From positions 868,001-932,000 of the forward strand of contig NZ_JACHFK010000001.1 of NCBI RefSeq assembly GCF_014201805.1: a stretch of 64,000 bases of DNA, read 5' to 3'. Positions 1 through 10,309 of the stretch are shown in pieces. The stretch is from Deinococcus metalli (lineage in GTDB: Bacteria; Deinococcota; Deinococci; Deinococcales; Deinococcaceae). Within the stretch, counting starts at the first letter, position 1. Each line of letters opens with the position of its first letter. The notes under the pieces were generated by a model. The model had not been told where the DNA came from. It did not search any database and saw only the letters and a program-made list of their open reading frames with translations. Made by a program: the position numbers and the translations under genes.

Positions 1-2
1 TG

Positions 3-983
3 CGCCGTTCCCTGCCTCACCGTATTCCGCTGCGCCGAGCGTCGCAGGCCGCCCTGGCGGCGGCCCTGATCGTGATGCCCCACGCCAGCGCCCAGCCCGC
101 GACCACCGTCCGGCTGGGATTTTTCCCCAACCTCACGCACGCGCCGGCGCTGATCGGCCTGGAGCGCGGCACGTTCCAGAAGGCGCTGGGCAGTGTCAAG
201 CTCGATGCCAAGCAGTTCGTGTCGGGCACCACCCTGACCGAGGCGTTCGCGGCAGGGCAGATCGACATCGCGTACGTCGGCCCCGGCCCGGCCATCAGCG
301 CGGCCACGCGCGGCATGCCGGTGCAGTTCCTCGCGGGCGCGTCCGAGGCGGGCGCGGTGCTGGTCGCCCGTAAGGACAGCGGCATCAGGTCGTACAAGGA
401 CCTCGCCGGCAAGACGGTCGCCGTGCCCAGCCTGGGCAACACGCAGGACATCAGCCTGCGGCACATCCTCAAGGAGCAGGGCCTGAAGTCCAGGAATGAC
501 GGCGGAGACGTCACCATCGTGCCGATCCCGCCGGCCGACACGCTCGCGGCGTTTGTCGGCAAGCGCGCCGACGCGACGCTGGTGCCTGAGCCGTGGGGCG
601 CGGTGCTCGAAGCGCAGGGGCACAGGGTGATCGGCAGCGAGAAGACCGTGTGGCGGGGCGGCCAGTACCCGACGACCATCGTGATCGTGAACGCCAAGTT
701 CGCAGACGCGAATCCCGGTCTGGTGACTGCGTTCCTGAAGGCGCACACCGAGGCCGTGGCGTTCCTGACGAAGAACCCGGCGGCGGCCCAGACGGCCGTG
801 AATGCCCAGCTGGAAAAACTGACCGGCGAGAAGATCGACCTGCGCGTGCTCCAGCGCGCCTTCGCCCGCACGCGCTTCACGACTACCCTCGACCTCGACG
901 CCCTGAAGGAGTACGCGGCGCTGAACGTCGAGGCCGGGTACGCCCGCAACACGCCGGACCTGGCGTCTTTCGTGAGGAAATGA
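3..983 (+). CDS. ABC transporter substrate-binding protein, SsuA/NMT1-like (5' partial)
   Basis: The frame is open to the window edge, so the true start lies upstream. The visible N-terminus has arginines, then an alanine/leucine-rich hydrophobic stretch and a likely signal-peptidase site after HASA, so the mature protein is exported. The mature part begins with the NMT1/SsuA-type layout ([16 protein letters not shown]) and continues with the two-lobe periplasmic-binding fold ([24 protein letters not shown]). It should capture a sulfonate-, nitrate-, taurine- or pyrimidine-like ligand; the ligand cannot be read from sequence. It heads an operon, with the permease starting 5 bases after the stop. 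Confidence 0.85.
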   Translation, partial: RRSLPHRIPLRRASQAALAAALIVMPHASAQPATTVRLGFFPNLTHAPALIGLERGTFQKALGSVKLDAKQFVSGTTLTEAFAAGQIDIAYVGPGPAISAATRGMPVQFLAGASEAGAVLVARKDSGIRSYKDLAGKTVAVPSLGNTQDISLRHILKEQGLKSRNDGGDVTIVPIPPADTLAAFVGKRADATLVPEPWGAVLEAQGHRVIGSEKTVWRGGQYPTTIVIVNAKFADANPGLVTAFLKAHTEAVAFLTKNPAAAQTAVNAQLEKLTGEKIDLRVLQRAFARTRFTTTLDLDALKEYAALNVEAGYARNTPDLASFVRK

Positions 984-987
984 CGGC

Positions 988-1827
988 ATGACCGTGTCGC
1001 GCGCTCCCGGCGATTCCGTCACCCCGGCCACGCGGCCCTCGGGGCGCTGGCGCACGCTGGCGTGGCAGGTGATCGGCCTGCTGGTGATCGTGGCCGTGTG
1101 GTGGCTGGTCACGGACGTGTTGAAGCTGTACCCGCCGTACGTCTTCCCCAGCCCGCACGCCGTGTGGACCGAGGTAGCCTACGGCTTGTGGGGCACCGGT
1201 CCGCAGGACGGCAAGCTGCTCTCCGCGATCGGCGGCAGCCTGCGCCGCGTGCTGATCGGCTACGCCGCGGCCGTCGCGCTGGGCGGCGTGGTCGGGCTGA
1301 TCATGGGCGCGTGGCCGCCGGTGCGGACGTCGCTGGGGGCGTACCTGACCGGCGTGCAGAGCGTACCCAGCATTGCCTTCGTGCCGTTCGCGATCCTGTT
1401 CCTGGGCCTGAACGAGCGGGCCGTGCTGTTCGTGGTGATCCTTGAGGGCTTCATCCCGGTGGCGCTGGCGGTGTCCGGCGCGCTCCTGACCGTGCCGCCG
1501 GCGCTGCGGATCGCGGGCCGCACGCTGGGCGCGCACGGTCCCATGCTCACGTGGCGGGTGCTGCTGCCGGCCGCCGTGCCGAACGTCCTGACGGGCCTGC
1601 GCACCGCGTGGAGTTTCGCGTGGCGCGCTCTGGTCGGCGGTGAACTGCTGATCGCGGGCTCCAAGAGCCTGGGCGAGCAGCTGGAGGTCGGGCGCAACAC
1701 CGCGAATGTGGCGCTGGTGCTGGCGACCATCATCATCATCGGGGTGATCGGCGGGCTGTTCGACCTGCTGCTGCGCACTGTGGAAGCCCGCGTCCGGCGG
1801 GATTACGGCCTGGAGGTGGCACAATGA
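988..1827 (+). CDS. ABC transporter permease, SsuC-like
   Basis: This 279-residue membrane protein of the BPD_transp_1 family has about six hydrophobic segments. The cytoplasmic EAA loop, which docks the ATPase, lies in the last third (around residues 165-200, with [20 protein letters not shown]). Length and layout fit SsuC/TauC. The ATG follows the upstream stop by four bases and overlaps the next gene by four (ATGA), so the three genes are translationally coupled. It forms the inner-membrane channel for the ligand bound by the preceding protein. Confidence 0.88.
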   Translation: MTVSRAPGDSVTPATRPSGRWRTLAWQVIGLLVIVAVWWLVTDVLKLYPPYVFPSPHAVWTEVAYGLWGTGPQDGKLLSAIGGSLRRVLIGYAAAVALGGVVGLIMGAWPPVRTSLGAYLTGVQSVPSIAFVPFAILFLGLNERAVLFVVILEGFIPVALAVSGALLTVPPALRIAGRTLGAHGPMLTWRVLLPAAVPNVLTGLRTAWSFAWRALVGGELLIAGSKSLGEQLEVGRNTANVALVLATIIIIGVIGGLFDLLLRTVEARVRRDYGLEVAQ

Positions 1828-2600
1828 CCGCAACTGTGGACCGCGACCCCGCCGCTCCCCCCACGACCACCGCCCCGGTCACGGCGGATATGGGCGCCGC
1901 GCACGATGCCCACCCGGGTTCGAGCCTGACGCTGGAGGGCGTGAGCTACCACTACAAGGGCCGCGCGGGCCTGGGACCCATCGACCTGCACGTGCCGCCC
2001 GGCGAGTTCCTGTGCGTGGTCGGCCCGTCGGGCAGCGGCAAGAGCACCCTGCTGAGCCTGCTGGCCGGCTTCCTGCGCCCGCAGCAGGGCGTGATCCGCC
2101 TGGGCGACGAGACGGTGCGCGGCCCGCACCACAGCCTGACGCTGGTGCAACAGGAGAGCGCGCTGTTTCCGTGGCTGGACGTGGCCGGGAACGTGAAGTT
2201 CGGCCTGAAGCGCCAGAAGCGCGCCCAGCAGGACGCGCGCGCGGCCGAGGCGCTGCGGCTGGTCGGTCTGGACGGCTACGCGGACCGCCGCGTGCACGAA
2301 CTGTCCGGCGGGCAGCGCCAGCGCGTGAGCCTGGCCCGCGCGCTGGCCGTGAAGCCGGGCCTGCTGCTGCTGGACGAGCCCTTCAGCGCCCTGGACGTCC
2401 AGACGCGCACGTCGCTGGCCGACGAGCTGCTGGGCATCTGGTGGCAGCAGAAGGTCACGGTGGTCTTCGTGACGCACCAGCTCGAGGAAGCCCTGCACCT
2501 CGGCCAACGGGTGGTCGCGCTCAAGGACGGCCAGGTGGCCCTGGATGCCCGCTCCAAGGGCCTGACGCTGGCCGACCTCCAGGCGGCCGTGCAGCACTGA
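1824..2600 (+). CDS. ABC transporter ATP-binding protein, SsuB-like
   Basis: This 258-residue ATPase energises the import operon. Visible motifs in order are Walker [10 protein letters not shown] (residues 67-75), a Q-loop (VQQES), the signature LSGGQRQR, Walker B LLLLDEP and the H-switch in VTHQLEEAL. The first 30 residues are a Pro/Thr/Ala-rich tail not typical of the family, so a start further inside is possible, but the ATGA overlap with the permease favours the annotated one. A strong hairpin follows at 2629-2655 and closes the operon. Confidence 0.9.
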   Translation: MTATVDRDPAAPPTTTAPVTADMGAAHDAHPGSSLTLEGVSYHYKGRAGLGPIDLHVPPGEFLCVVGPSGSGKSTLLSLLAGFLRPQQGVIRLGDETVRGPHHSLTLVQQESALFPWLDVAGNVKFGLKRQKRAQQDARAAEALRLVGLDGYADRRVHELSGGQRQRVSLARALAVKPGLLLLDEPFSALDVQTRTSLADELLGIWWQQKVTVVFVTHQLEEALHLGQRVVALKDGQVALDARSKGLTLADLQAAVQH

Positions 2601-2628
2601 GCTGGCCTCCCGAACCCTGAGTGTTGCG

Positions 2629-2655
2629 GCGCGTGGAGCACAGGTCTCCACGCGC
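2629..2655 (+). terminator. Rho-independent-type terminator of the SsuABC-like operon
   Basis: A perfect 10-bp inverted repeat (GCGCGTGGAG / CTCCACGCGC) with a 7-base loop is followed by the T-rich TTCTGTTCT. It lies 29 bases after the ATPase stop and before the next promoter box. Confidence 0.8.
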
Positions 2656-2735
2656 TTCTGTTCTCAGCTGCGCCTCAGCGCCCACCGGTGTACACCTCTG
2701 CAGGGCCGGGCCGAACCGACCTCCTACACTCGGGT

Positions 2736-3866
2736 ATGCGTTTCACTGCCCTGGGGAGCCTGCGCGGTCTGGCGGCGCTGGTCGTGGTCGTCCACCATCA
2801 CCTGCTCACGCTGCCCGCGTTCTTCCCCACCCAGGTGGGCCAGAGCGGATGGGCAGCGTGGCTGACGTTCTCGCCGCTGCACCTGCTGTGGGCGGGCGGC
2901 GAGGCGGTGTCGTTCTTCTTCCTGCTATCGGGCTTTGTGTTGACCCTTCCGGTGTGGCGCGGCGAGCCGCTGGACATGATGAACTTCGTGGTGCGGCGGG
3001 TGTGGCGCGTGTGGGTGCCGTTCATCGTGGCCGTAACTCTGGCCGCGCTCGCGTTCTGGCGCCTGGGCTGGACACCGGTCCTGGGCACCAGCGTGTGGTT
3101 CGAGAACATCTGGAAGGAGGCGGGCGTCAGCGCCTACGTGCAGCACGTGCTGATGCTGGGCCGCATGGACGAGGGCCTGACGCAGTGGGCATTTTTGCCG
3201 GTGGTGTGGAGCCTGAAGTGGGAGATGTGGCTGTCGCTGCTGCTCCCGGTCGTGGTGCTCCTGGCGCGGCAGCACGCCGTCTTCACGCCGCTGCTGTGCG
3301 TGCTGATGCTCGCGGCGCACTATTTCTACGGCACCGGCGACATCGCCACGAACCTGCTGCGGTACCTCGCGATGTTCGTGCTGGGGGCGTGGCTGTCGCG
3401 TCACCACGACCTCGCTGCGCGCACCGTGGCCCGCTGGCCGGTCGGCGTGCCGGCGGCCGTGCTCGCGGTGACGCTGCTGCTGATTCCGGTGCAGTGGTAC
3501 GGCTGGACGGCCGACATGGGCTGGGTCCGCACGACCGTCAACGACACCGTCACGGTGTTCGGGTCGGCGCTGCTGGTCGCGCTGGCGCTGGGCTGGGCAC
3601 CATTCCGCACGTGGCTGGAGCGGCCGGCCCTGCAATGGCTGGGCCGCGTGAGTTACAGCGTGTACCTGTACCACACGCTGGTGATCACGCTGGTCGTGCG
3701 GCTGGGCACAGACCGGCTGCCGGTGCCGTGGCTGCTGCTGCTGTCGTTCGCGCTGACCTTCCCGGTCGCGGAGGTCATGTACCGCCTGGTGGAGCGGCCC
3801 GCCGTGACGCGCTCGGAGCGCCTGAAGCGCCGCGTGGTATCGACCCGGACGGTGGCGGCCGACTGA
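2736..3866 (+). CDS. Acyltransferase 3 family membrane protein
   Basis: This is an integral membrane O-acyltransferase (OafA/NodX type) of 376 residues with about ten hydrophobic segments. It starts with the family hallmark GSLRGLAALVVVVHH, whose His-His is near the N-terminus, and ends with VERPAV and a basic tail. Such enzymes acylate surface glycans or lipids; the acceptor is unknown. The ATG at 2736 was chosen over an in-frame upstream start because a TACACT box at 2725-2730 sits 5 bases before it, as for many genes in this window. The gene stands alone, behind a terminator. Confidence 0.82.
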   Translation: MRFTALGSLRGLAALVVVVHHHLLTLPAFFPTQVGQSGWAAWLTFSPLHLLWAGGEAVSFFFLLSGFVLTLPVWRGEPLDMMNFVVRRVWRVWVPFIVAVTLAALAFWRLGWTPVLGTSVWFENIWKEAGVSAYVQHVLMLGRMDEGLTQWAFLPVVWSLKWEMWLSLLLPVVVLLARQHAVFTPLLCVLMLAAHYFYGTGDIATNLLRYLAMFVLGAWLSRHHDLAARTVARWPVGVPAAVLAVTLLLIPVQWYGWTADMGWVRTTVNDTVTVFGSALLVALALGWAPFRTWLERPALQWLGRVSYSVYLYHTLVITLVVRLGTDRLPVPWLLLLSFALTFPVAEVMYRLVERPAVTRSERLKRRVVSTRTVAAD

Positions 3867-3925
3867 AGGACAGGGAAAGGCGCGGCGGACGATCCCCTGT
3901 CCGGCACGCCTTTCGGTCCGACCGC

Positions 3926-5329
3926 TCAATGGGCCGCGACGACGGCCGTGCCGGCCTGCTCACGGGCGAGGCGCGGCCAGTCGACCAGGCGGCGGCGCCA
4001 CTCGAAAATGATGACCTTGCTGACTTCCTCCAGCACCCGGGCGAGGAAGACGCCCCACGCGCCCAGCGGGCTGTACAGCCCCAGCACGATGGCGAGCGGC
4101 AGGCCGATCACGAAGGCGCCCACGATGTCGCCCAGCAGCACGCCCTTGCCGTCGCCGGTGCCGGGCAGCACCCCCCCGCCGATGATCATGTTGCGCACCT
4201 TCACGATCTGGCTCACGGCGGTGATCAGGATGCCGACGACGGCGAGCTGCTGCACCTCGGCGCCCACGCGGGGGAACAGCAGCGGCACAGCCAGCGCGCT
4301 CAGGGCGTACAGCACGCCGCTGATCAGGGCGGTGATCAGGCCGGCGCGCAGGATCTGCCGCAGCCAGCTCTGAGCGGCTCCGGCGTCCCCGGCGCCCAGG
4401 CTGCGGCCGATGAAGACGGTGGCAGCGCTCATCAGGCCAAACGAGGAGATGAAGAACACGCTCTCGAGGTTCGCGGAGATCTGGCTGGCCGCGAGCGCCT
4501 GGGTGCCCACGCGGGCGAACACGGCGGCGTACAGGAAGCCGCCGAGGCTCCACGCGAACTCCGTGAAGGCCAGGGGCGCCGTGATGGTCATCAGGGGCGC
4601 GGCGACCTCGCGCCACGAGCGCGGGTGCGGGATGTGCAGTTCCGCGAGGTGGCGGGGGCCGTAGATCTGCGCGGCGAGGTAGATGGCCTTGAAGGTGTTC
4701 GCCACGACGATGGCCCACGCGGCGCCGACCACGCCCAGCTGCGGGAACGGCCCCACGCCGAACACCAGCGAGTACGCCAGCGCGCTCTCGATGGCGACGC
4801 TGATGACGGTGGCGACCAGCGGCGTGCGGGCGTGCCCCAGCGAACGCAGCGCGCCGCTGTACACCCAGCCGAGCATGCCCGGCACCAGCGAGATCATCAG
4901 GACCTGCAGGTACGGGGTGGCGACGCGCGTCACGTCGGCGGCCCCGCCCGCGAGGCCCAGCAGCGGGCCAGCAACGAAGTACACCAGCACCGTGATCACG
5001 ATGCCCAGCACCACGCTCAGGGCGGTGGTCACGGTCATGACGGTGTTCACGCCGTGGCGGTCACCGGCGCCGGCGCGGCGCGCGACCAGGATGCTGGTGC
5101 CGCTGCCGAGTGCGCCCAGCGTGATGAAGAACAGGAAGCCCAGGCTGCCGCTCAGGCCGACCGCGGCCACCGACACCGCGCCGAGCGTGCCGACGATCAC
5201 CTGATTGATGAAGCCCAGGACGAGCTGGATCACCATCTCCAGGCTGACCGGCACGGCGATGCCGGCGATCTCGCGCGCCGGCGACTTGATCGATTCAGAA
5301 GGCGGGCTGGATGCGGTCGCGGCGCTCAT
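3926..5329 (-). CDS. MATE family efflux transporter
   Basis: A 467-residue, twelve-helix multidrug and toxin extrusion protein. Internal two-fold similarity is visible, with an [28 protein letters not shown] first helix and a matching motif at mid-protein ([18 protein letters not shown]). These proteins exchange organic cations or drugs for H+ or Na+. The ATG at 5329 is preferred: reading 5'-3', a TAGTGT box (minus strand, 5338-5343) lies 8 bases upstream. A GTG four codons further upstream overlaps this box. It runs convergently with the acyltransferase gene. Confidence 0.85.
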   Translation of the reverse strand: MSAATASSPPSESIKSPAREIAGIAVPVSLEMVIQLVLGFINQVIVGTLGAVSVAAVGLSGSLGFLFFITLGALGSGTSILVARRAGAGDRHGVNTVMTVTTALSVVLGIVITVLVYFVAGPLLGLAGGAADVTRVATPYLQVLMISLVPGMLGWVYSGALRSLGHARTPLVATVISVAIESALAYSLVFGVGPFPQLGVVGAAWAIVVANTFKAIYLAAQIYGPRHLAELHIPHPRSWREVAAPLMTITAPLAFTEFAWSLGGFLYAAVFARVGTQALAASQISANLESVFFISSFGLMSAATVFIGRSLGAGDAGAAQSWLRQILRAGLITALISGVLYALSALAVPLLFPRVGAEVQQLAVVGILITAVSQIVKVRNMIIGGGVLPGTGDGKGVLLGDIVGAFVIGLPLAIVLGLYSPLGAWGVFLARVLEEVSKVIIFEWRRRLVDWPRLAREQAGTAVVAAH

Positions 5330-5397
5330 ACCGGGCCACACTACACGGTCCTTCTCAGCCCCGGATCAGCAGGATGGCGGAGGCCCGCCGGCGTCCG

Positions 5398-6258
5398 TCA
5401 GGGGGAGACGGCCGGGGCGTCCGGCACTGCCCGGTACGTCCCCCGTTCGCCGACGGTCAGGCGCGCGAAAGGCACCTCGGGGTCGTGCGGCGTGCAGAGC
5501 ACCGCGCCCTCCTCCACCCACTGCGGAAAGTACCGTTTGCGGGTCTCCAGGGTGGTAATCGGCTCCGAGTCGAAGCCCATGATGTACGGCAGCGGCGCGT
5601 GGTGCAGGGTCGGCAGCAGGTCCGCCGTATACACGAGCGTCTGCCCGCCGGAGCGCAGCACCACGCCCTGCATGCCGCGCGTGTGGCCCGGCAGCGGCAG
5701 CAGCATTACGCCGGGGCGCAACTCGTGCTCACCCTCCACCACAGCGAACAGTCCGGCGTCCAGCAGCGGCTCGAAGGTCGCCGGGACGTAGCTGGCGCGG
5801 CTGCGCTCGTGGGGATGCCGGGCATCGTGGAGTTCCCGGGCCTGCACCACGTAGCGGGCGTTCGGGAACGTCGGCTCGCCCAGGCCCGTCACGTTCCGCC
5901 CGGCGTGGTCGAAATGCAGGTGGGTGCAGACCACGACGTCGATGTCGTCCGGCCCGAGGCCCACGGCGTCCAGCCCCCGGAATACCGACTCGTCGCGCTC
6001 GACGGCGTACATGGCGTCGAACTTCTCGCCGCCCTGGTCCCACAGGCCCGACTCGACCAGGATCGCCTCGCCGCCGCGCTGGATCAGCAGCGGGTTCACA
6101 CGCAGCGGAATGCGGTTGGCGTCGTCGGCGGGCACGGCGCGCGACCACAGCACCTTCGGCACGGTGCCGTACATCGCCCCGCCGTCCAGCCGGAACTGCC
6201 CGTCCGTGAGCGACGTGACGAGGAAGTCACCGATGCGGCGCTGCTGGACCCACGTCAT
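5398..6258 (-). CDS. MBL-fold metallo-hydrolase (lactonase/parathion-hydrolase-like)
   Basis: This 286-residue metallo-beta-lactamase-fold protein carries the metal site HLHFDH (H113, H115, D117, H118), with later ligands in LPGHTRGM and a final histidine in CTPHDPE. Length and motif spacing resemble the AHL-lactonase / methyl-parathion-hydrolase branch, not glyoxalase II. The substrate is unknown; quorum quenching should not be assumed. It is the last gene of a compact four-gene minus-strand run (DinB, DUF84, GNAT, MBL), 10 bases after the GNAT stop and with no clear Shine-Dalgarno site. Confidence 0.82.
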   Translation of the reverse strand: MTWVQQRRIGDFLVTSLTDGQFRLDGGAMYGTVPKVLWSRAVPADDANRIPLRVNPLLIQRGGEAILVESGLWDQGGEKFDAMYAVERDESVFRGLDAVGLGPDDIDVVVCTHLHFDHAGRNVTGLGEPTFPNARYVVQARELHDARHPHERSRASYVPATFEPLLDAGLFAVVEGEHELRPGVMLLPLPGHTRGMQGVVLRSGGQTLVYTADLLPTLHHAPLPYIMGFDSEPITTLETRKRYFPQWVEEGAVLCTPHDPEVPFARLTVGERGTYRAVPDAPAVSP

Positions 6259-6268
6259 GCCGCGCGGC

Positions 6269-6580
6269 TCACAGGCCGAACACGCCGCGCTGCCCGGGCT
6301 GCACGAGGTCGGTGTACTCGCGGTGCCGGCGCATGTAGGACGCCACGAAGGGGCACATCGGCAGGACGTGCAGGCCGCGCGAGCGGATGTCGTCCAGCGC
6401 GAATTTCACGAGCTGGCTGCCGAGGCCCTCGCCCTCGTGGCCCTCGTCGATCTCGGTGTGGGGCATCATCCGCGCGCCCGCCACGTCCTGGTATTCGGCG
6501 TAGCCGGCCACGCGGCCACCCACACTGATCTCGTAGCGGTGCTGGGCGGCGTTGTCGCTCACACGGACGTCCTGGGTCAT
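6269..6580 (-). CDS. Small GNAT N-acetyltransferase, YjdJ type
   Basis: A 103-residue single-domain GNAT of the short YjdJ class. It has the acetyl-CoA loop around GHEGEGLGSQLVKFAL and the class C-terminus with CPFVASYMRRH. The acceptor is unknown. The start is set by a TAGGCT box (minus strand, 6587-6592) 6 bases upstream. The box shares its TAG with the stop codon of the preceding DUF84 gene, so this gene probably also has its own leaderless transcript. Confidence 0.82.
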   Translation of the reverse strand: MTQDVRVSDNAAQHRYEISVGGRVAGYAEYQDVAGARMMPHTEIDEGHEGEGLGSQLVKFALDDIRSRGLHVLPMCPFVASYMRRHREYTDLVQPGQRGVFGL

Positions 6581-6589
6581 GGGCGCAGC

Positions 6590-7117
6590 CTAGCGGACGC
6601 TGTACACCTCCGGCGTGAGCAGGGGCGCCATCGCGAGCGCCAGCGCCTGCGACCACACCTGCGGCCGCGTGACCAGCCCGCGCGTGAACGCGCCGACGGT
6701 GCCCACGCCCGTCTTGATGCTCACGGTGCCCAGGAGGTCGTCCATCACCGGCCCGAGTTCCTCGCCCGCCCGCACGCGCGCCGCGACGACTGCGGGCAGC
6801 CGCAGTTCGGCGGTGCGCGACGTGTGCAGCGCACCGCCCGGGCGCGCGACCGCCACGATCCCGAACAGCCACGCGTGATCGCCGCTGAAGCGCACGCCGC
6901 CCTCGAGCCCGACCCCCCACGTGGCGCCGGGGTCGCGCAGCGCGCCGCGGGCCCGGTTCACCGCGCCGCTGCGGGTCTGCGCCACGCCCAGCGGCTGGTC
7001 CGGCACGCCGCTCGGAACGCCGCTGCCACGGACCTCCAGCGCGGGGTCCAGCGCGTGGAACACCTCGCGTACGGCACCCACCTTCGCCGGGTTGCGGCTG
7101 CCGACGACGACGCTCAC
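6590..7117 (-). CDS. Inosine/xanthosine triphosphatase, DUF84/YjjX family
   Basis: This 175-residue protein opens with the family motif VVGSRNPAKVGAVREVF and has the conserved PSGVPDQPLG and WGVGLEGGV blocks of the DUF84/YjjX house-cleaning NTPases. These hydrolyse ITP/XTP to the monophosphate and keep deaminated purines out of nucleic acids. It starts 10 bases after the DinB stop and probably belongs to the same transcript. Length is normal for the family. Confidence 0.85.
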   Translation of the reverse strand: MSVVVGSRNPAKVGAVREVFHALDPALEVRGSGVPSGVPDQPLGVAQTRSGAVNRARGALRDPGATWGVGLEGGVRFSGDHAWLFGIVAVARPGGALHTSRTAELRLPAVVAARVRAGEELGPVMDDLLGTVSIKTGVGTVGAFTRGLVTRPQVWSQALALAMAPLLTPEVYSVR

Positions 7118-7127
7118 GCGCGTCCCC

Positions 7128-7553
7128 TCACACGCCGCCGCTGCCCGGCAGGGTGCCGTACAGCCGCCGCAGCAGTGCCACCTGCCCCCAGTGATATGCG
7201 CTGTGCACCGCCAGATCCGCGAGCAGCTCGCGCGCCCGCGCGGAGGGGTCCTCCGCGAGCACCTGTGCCTGCGCCAGGCCCGCGCGCAGATCAGTCAGCG
7301 AGGCCTCGAACTCCGCGCGGGTGGGCGCCTGGTCCGGCCACACGCTCAGGCCCTCGGGCCACGACTCGGCGCGGCCGGTCGCCAGGTCCAGGCTGGCGCG
7401 CTGCGTCACGGCCAGGTGGTAGATCAGGCCCGCCAGGGTGTACGGCACCCCCGGCGTCTTGCGGGCCGCCTCGTGCCAGTTCAGGCCCGAGAGCAGCTCG
7501 GCCACGCTGCGAAACGACGTCCCGCCCAGCAGGGAATGTTGCAGGAGGTTCAC
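7128..7553 (-). CDS. DinB-family four-helix protein
   Basis: A 141-residue DinB/YfiT-like helical bundle. Candidate metal ligands are histidines in GLNWHEA, LIYHLAV and HSAYHWGQ, the last being the usual third-helix His motif. DinB-fold proteins include thiol-dependent transferases; the function here is not assigned. The GTG at 7553 is chosen because a TAAGCT box (minus strand, 7561-7566) lies 7 bases upstream. The longer reading frame upstream has no family similarity. Confidence 0.78.
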   Translation of the reverse strand: MNLLQHSLLGGTSFRSVAELLSGLNWHEAARKTPGVPYTLAGLIYHLAVTQRASLDLATGRAESWPEGLSVWPDQAPTRAEFEASLTDLRAGLAQAQVLAEDPSARARELLADLAVHSAYHWGQVALLRRLYGTLPGSGGV

Positions 7554-7765
7554 GCGCGTCAGCTTACCCCGCGTCGTCGCGCGCGCCGCGCGGCCATGGG
7601 CTAAACAGCATGTCAAGAAGCCCTCAAGGCCGCGTGACCGGTGCCTAAAGCGCTTCTGGTCCGGCAGCGGCGCGGGGCGACGCACACTGACCACACGCCC
7701 GCCGTTTCCTGCGCCGCCCGGTGGGCGCGCCCGGCCACGGCAGTGGCGCACACCCAAGGACACGT

Positions 7766-8227
7766 ATGACTCCAGACTCCCCGACCCAGGATCACCCCAC
7801 GCCCATCGAGATTCTGCTCGTCGAGGACACGGAGGCCGACATCCTCCTGACCCAGGAGGCCTTCGCCGAGGCCGGCGTGTTCAACTGCCTGCGCGTCGCC
7901 CGCGACGGCGTCGAGGCGCTGGAGCTCCTGCGCACGCCCGGGTCGGTGCGGCCGGACGTGATCCTGCTGGACATCAACATGCCGCGCATGAACGGCCTGG
8001 AACTGCTGGACGTCCTCAAACGCGACCCGGCCCTGATGACGATCCCGGTGATCATGCTCACGACGAGCGCCGCCGAGGAGGACATCATGCGCTCGTACCA
8101 GGCGAACGCCGCGAGCTATGTGGTCAAACCGGTCGAGTTCAGCCGCTTCTACGCCGCCATCCAGGCGATCGGGCAGTACATGCTGAGCGTGGTGCGCGTC
8201 CCGCCGCACCCGAACGACCGGTACTGA
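7766..8227 (+). CDS. Single-domain response regulator (Rcp1-like)
   Basis: A 153-residue stand-alone receiver domain. Key residues are the acidic pair E20-D21 (LLVEDTEAD), phosphoacceptor D69 (LLDINMP), the switch Thr in MLTTS and K121 (VVKPVEF). There is no output domain, and the LLVEDTEADILL start resembles Rcp1-type regulators that pair with hybrid or phytochrome kinases. No kinase is in the window. An AAGGA precedes the ATG by 5 bases. The gene converges on the next one across a GC-rich dyad near 8228-8254. Confidence 0.88.
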   Translation: MTPDSPTQDHPTPIEILLVEDTEADILLTQEAFAEAGVFNCLRVARDGVEALELLRTPGSVRPDVILLDINMPRMNGLELLDVLKRDPALMTIPVIMLTTSAAEEDIMRSYQANAASYVVKPVEFSRFYAAIQAIGQYMLSVVRVPPHPNDRY

Positions 8228-8256
8228 GCCGGGTCAGCGCTGGCCCAGCCCGGCGC

Positions 8257-9408
8257 TCACGCTTCGCTGATCAGGCCGTCGAGCATGCACAGCGCCTCCA
8301 GACAGCGGTGGGCCTGGATGCGCGCGGCACTGCGCGTCTGTCGCCACTCCAGCCGGATACGGGCCACGCTGAGCGGGTCGCCCCCGGACGACGCGAGGCG
8401 CGACGCGCGCTGGTCGAGACCGGTGGCCTTCACGGCCAGGGTGCGGAACTGCGCCTGGTGGCGACGGGCGCTGTCCAGCGTTCCCTCGAGCTGATCGCGC
8501 GCGTCGTGCTCCGCGAGGTGCAGGTCGTGCTGGGCGTGCAGCACGCCGGGCGACGCGTCTCCGGCGTCGCCGGCCTGCCACTGGGCGTAGTTCAGGGCGT
8601 GCCGGGCGCGCAGCACGTTCGGGTGCAGCGGCACGCCCAGCGAGAAGCGCGCGCTGTCGAGGTCCGTCTCCACGTCCGGGAACGGCCGGTCCGCATCGGT
8701 CAGGTCGATCAGCGGCGTGAAGGTCTCGAGGAACGCGTCCGTCTGCGTGGACATCAGGCGGTTGTGCGCGAGCTGGCCGTCCACGGCCTGTCCGCCGCGG
8801 GCGGCACTCTCGAGTTCCCGGACGGTCAGGCGCAGCACCTGGCCCTGCGCCACCGCCGCCGCGACCTGATCCGCGACCTCCAGGCGCGCATGGTCCGAGC
8901 GCAGCCGGGTCAGGCGGTCCTCGGTCTCCCAGCGGCGCACCTCGGCCAGGGTCGCCTGCACGTCCCACTCGGCGGCGCGTTCCAGGCTGGCCATCACGGG
9001 GCTGGCGCGGATGGCGCTCAGGCTGCGGGCCGCGATCTCCGCGTGGGCGCGGGCCAGCAGCAGCGGCAGGTCATGCGCGCGCCGGCCCCAGCGCACCGGG
9101 GGCGGCGTGGGCAGGCCCTCGCCGGCGCTGCCCTCGGCCGGTACCGGCACGGTCGCCGCGAAGCGCGCGAGATCCACGGTGGTGACCTCCAGCCACTTGT
9201 CGGCGCGGCCGTCGCCCACGCGCTCACGCATCTTCTCGTACACGTCCTGCAACACGGCCACCACGTCGCGCGGCCCCAGGGTCCGCACGGCGGGCCACCC
9301 GCGCCGCTGCACGGCGGCCTGGATCACGAGCTGCGCCTCGCGCACGCCGAGTTCCTCACTCAGGCGACTGCGCAGCCAGTCCCGGTACGGATCGAGGCCC
9401 GCGCTCAT
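8257..9408 (-). CDS. Helical protein of unknown function, weakly TolC-like
   Basis: This 383-residue protein has no signal peptide and no membrane segment. From about residue 110 it is almost entirely helical with heptad-like Ala/Leu/Glu/Arg patterns. Two blocks recall the TolC helical repeat ([20 protein letters not shown], and a C-terminal [13 protein letters not shown] helix), but the similarity is weak and export signals are absent. It starts inside the stop of the SpoU methylase gene (ATGA overlap), so the two are co-translated. I do not recognise a function. Confidence 0.6.
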   Translation of the reverse strand: MSAGLDPYRDWLRSRLSEELGVREAQLVIQAAVQRRGWPAVRTLGPRDVVAVLQDVYEKMRERVGDGRADKWLEVTTVDLARFAATVPVPAEGSAGEGLPTPPPVRWGRRAHDLPLLLARAHAEIAARSLSAIRASPVMASLERAAEWDVQATLAEVRRWETEDRLTRLRSDHARLEVADQVAAAVAQGQVLRLTVRELESAARGGQAVDGQLAHNRLMSTQTDAFLETFTPLIDLTDADRPFPDVETDLDSARFSLGVPLHPNVLRARHALNYAQWQAGDAGDASPGVLHAQHDLHLAEHDARDQLEGTLDSARRHQAQFRTLAVKATGLDQRASRLASSGGDPLSVARIRLEWRQTRSAARIQAHRCLEALCMLDGLISEA

Positions 9409-10217
9409 GCCGGGCTCCCGGCCGCCGCGCGCGCGCGCTGCTGGCGCGCACTCTCGTACAGCATCAGCGCGGCGGCGGTGGCCACGTTCAGGCTGTCCGC
9501 GCCGCCCCCGGCGTTCATGGGGATGCTCACGCCGCCGGCCCCGCGCCACGCACCGGGCAGTCCCTGGTGTTCGGTGCCGAGCAGCAGCGCGACCCGCCCG
9601 GTCAGGGTGGCGTCCCAGTACACGGCGGGCGCGTCGGGCGTGCACGCGACCAGCCGGAAGTCGTGGGCGCGCAGCCACGCCAGGGCGCGGTCCTCCTCCC
9701 ACGCCACCACCGGCACGCTGAACACGCTGCCCTGGCTGGCACGGATCACGTTCGGGCCGAAGGGGTCGGCGCCGCGCCCCAGCACGATCACCCCGGACGC
9801 GCCCACCGCGTCGGCCGTCCGCACGATGGCGCCCACGTTGCCCGGTTTCTCCAGGCCGTGCAGCACCACGACCACCGCGTCCCGGCCCGGGTCCGGCAGC
9901 GCGACGTCCGGGGTGGCGGCCACACCCAGCACGCCGTCGGGCCGGTCCCGGCCGCTGACCTTCTCGAAGGCCGGCCCGGACAGCACGGCGCGCCGGCCCG
10001 GCAACGTGGCGGCCACGTCCTCCGCCTCCGGGGAATACAGCGGCGGGCACAGGTACAGGTCGTGGACGGTCACGCCGGCCCGCGCCGCGCGCTGCACCTC
10101 GCGCGCGCCCTCGATCAGGATGACGCCTTCCTCCTCGCGGTCTCGGCGCTGCCGCAGGCGGACGAGGCGCTTGACCTGCGGGTTGTGCACGGACGTGATG
10201 ACGCTCTCGGAAACCAT
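9405..10217 (-). CDS. SpoU/TrmH-family RNA 2'-O-methyltransferase
   Basis: This 270-residue protein has an N-terminal substrate-binding domain ([19 protein letters not shown], then [10 protein letters not shown]) and a C-terminal SPOUT fold. The three SpoU motifs are [22 protein letters not shown] and [18 protein letters not shown]. It should methylate a ribose 2'-OH in 23S rRNA or tRNA with SAM. Two nearby ATGs exist. I prefer 10217, because a CATAAT box (minus strand, 10225-10230) lies 7 bases upstream and overlaps the alternative ATG at 10226. Confidence 0.85.
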   Translation of the reverse strand: MVSESVITSVHNPQVKRLVRLRQRRDREEEGVILIEGAREVQRAARAGVTVHDLYLCPPLYSPEAEDVAATLPGRRAVLSGPAFEKVSGRDRPDGVLGVAATPDVALPDPGRDAVVVVLHGLEKPGNVGAIVRTADAVGASGVIVLGRGADPFGPNVIRASQGSVFSVPVVAWEEDRALAWLRAHDFRLVACTPDAPAVYWDATLTGRVALLLGTEHQGLPGAWRGAGGVSIPMNAGGGADSLNVATAAALMLYESARQQRARAAAGSPA

Positions 10218-10309
10218 TGCCGCCATTATGCCCGCCGCGCCCGCGTATCCCCGGGCGCGGCGGCGCAGGTGGGGGTGCTCCCACCCGCCGGGCGCGCTAG
10301 CGTGGCGGC

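Noticed and set aside
2621..5791. A plus-strand open frame of over 1000 codons across the acyltransferase and MATE genes
   Set aside because: Low-complexity shadow composition and antisense or out of frame to two recognised families.
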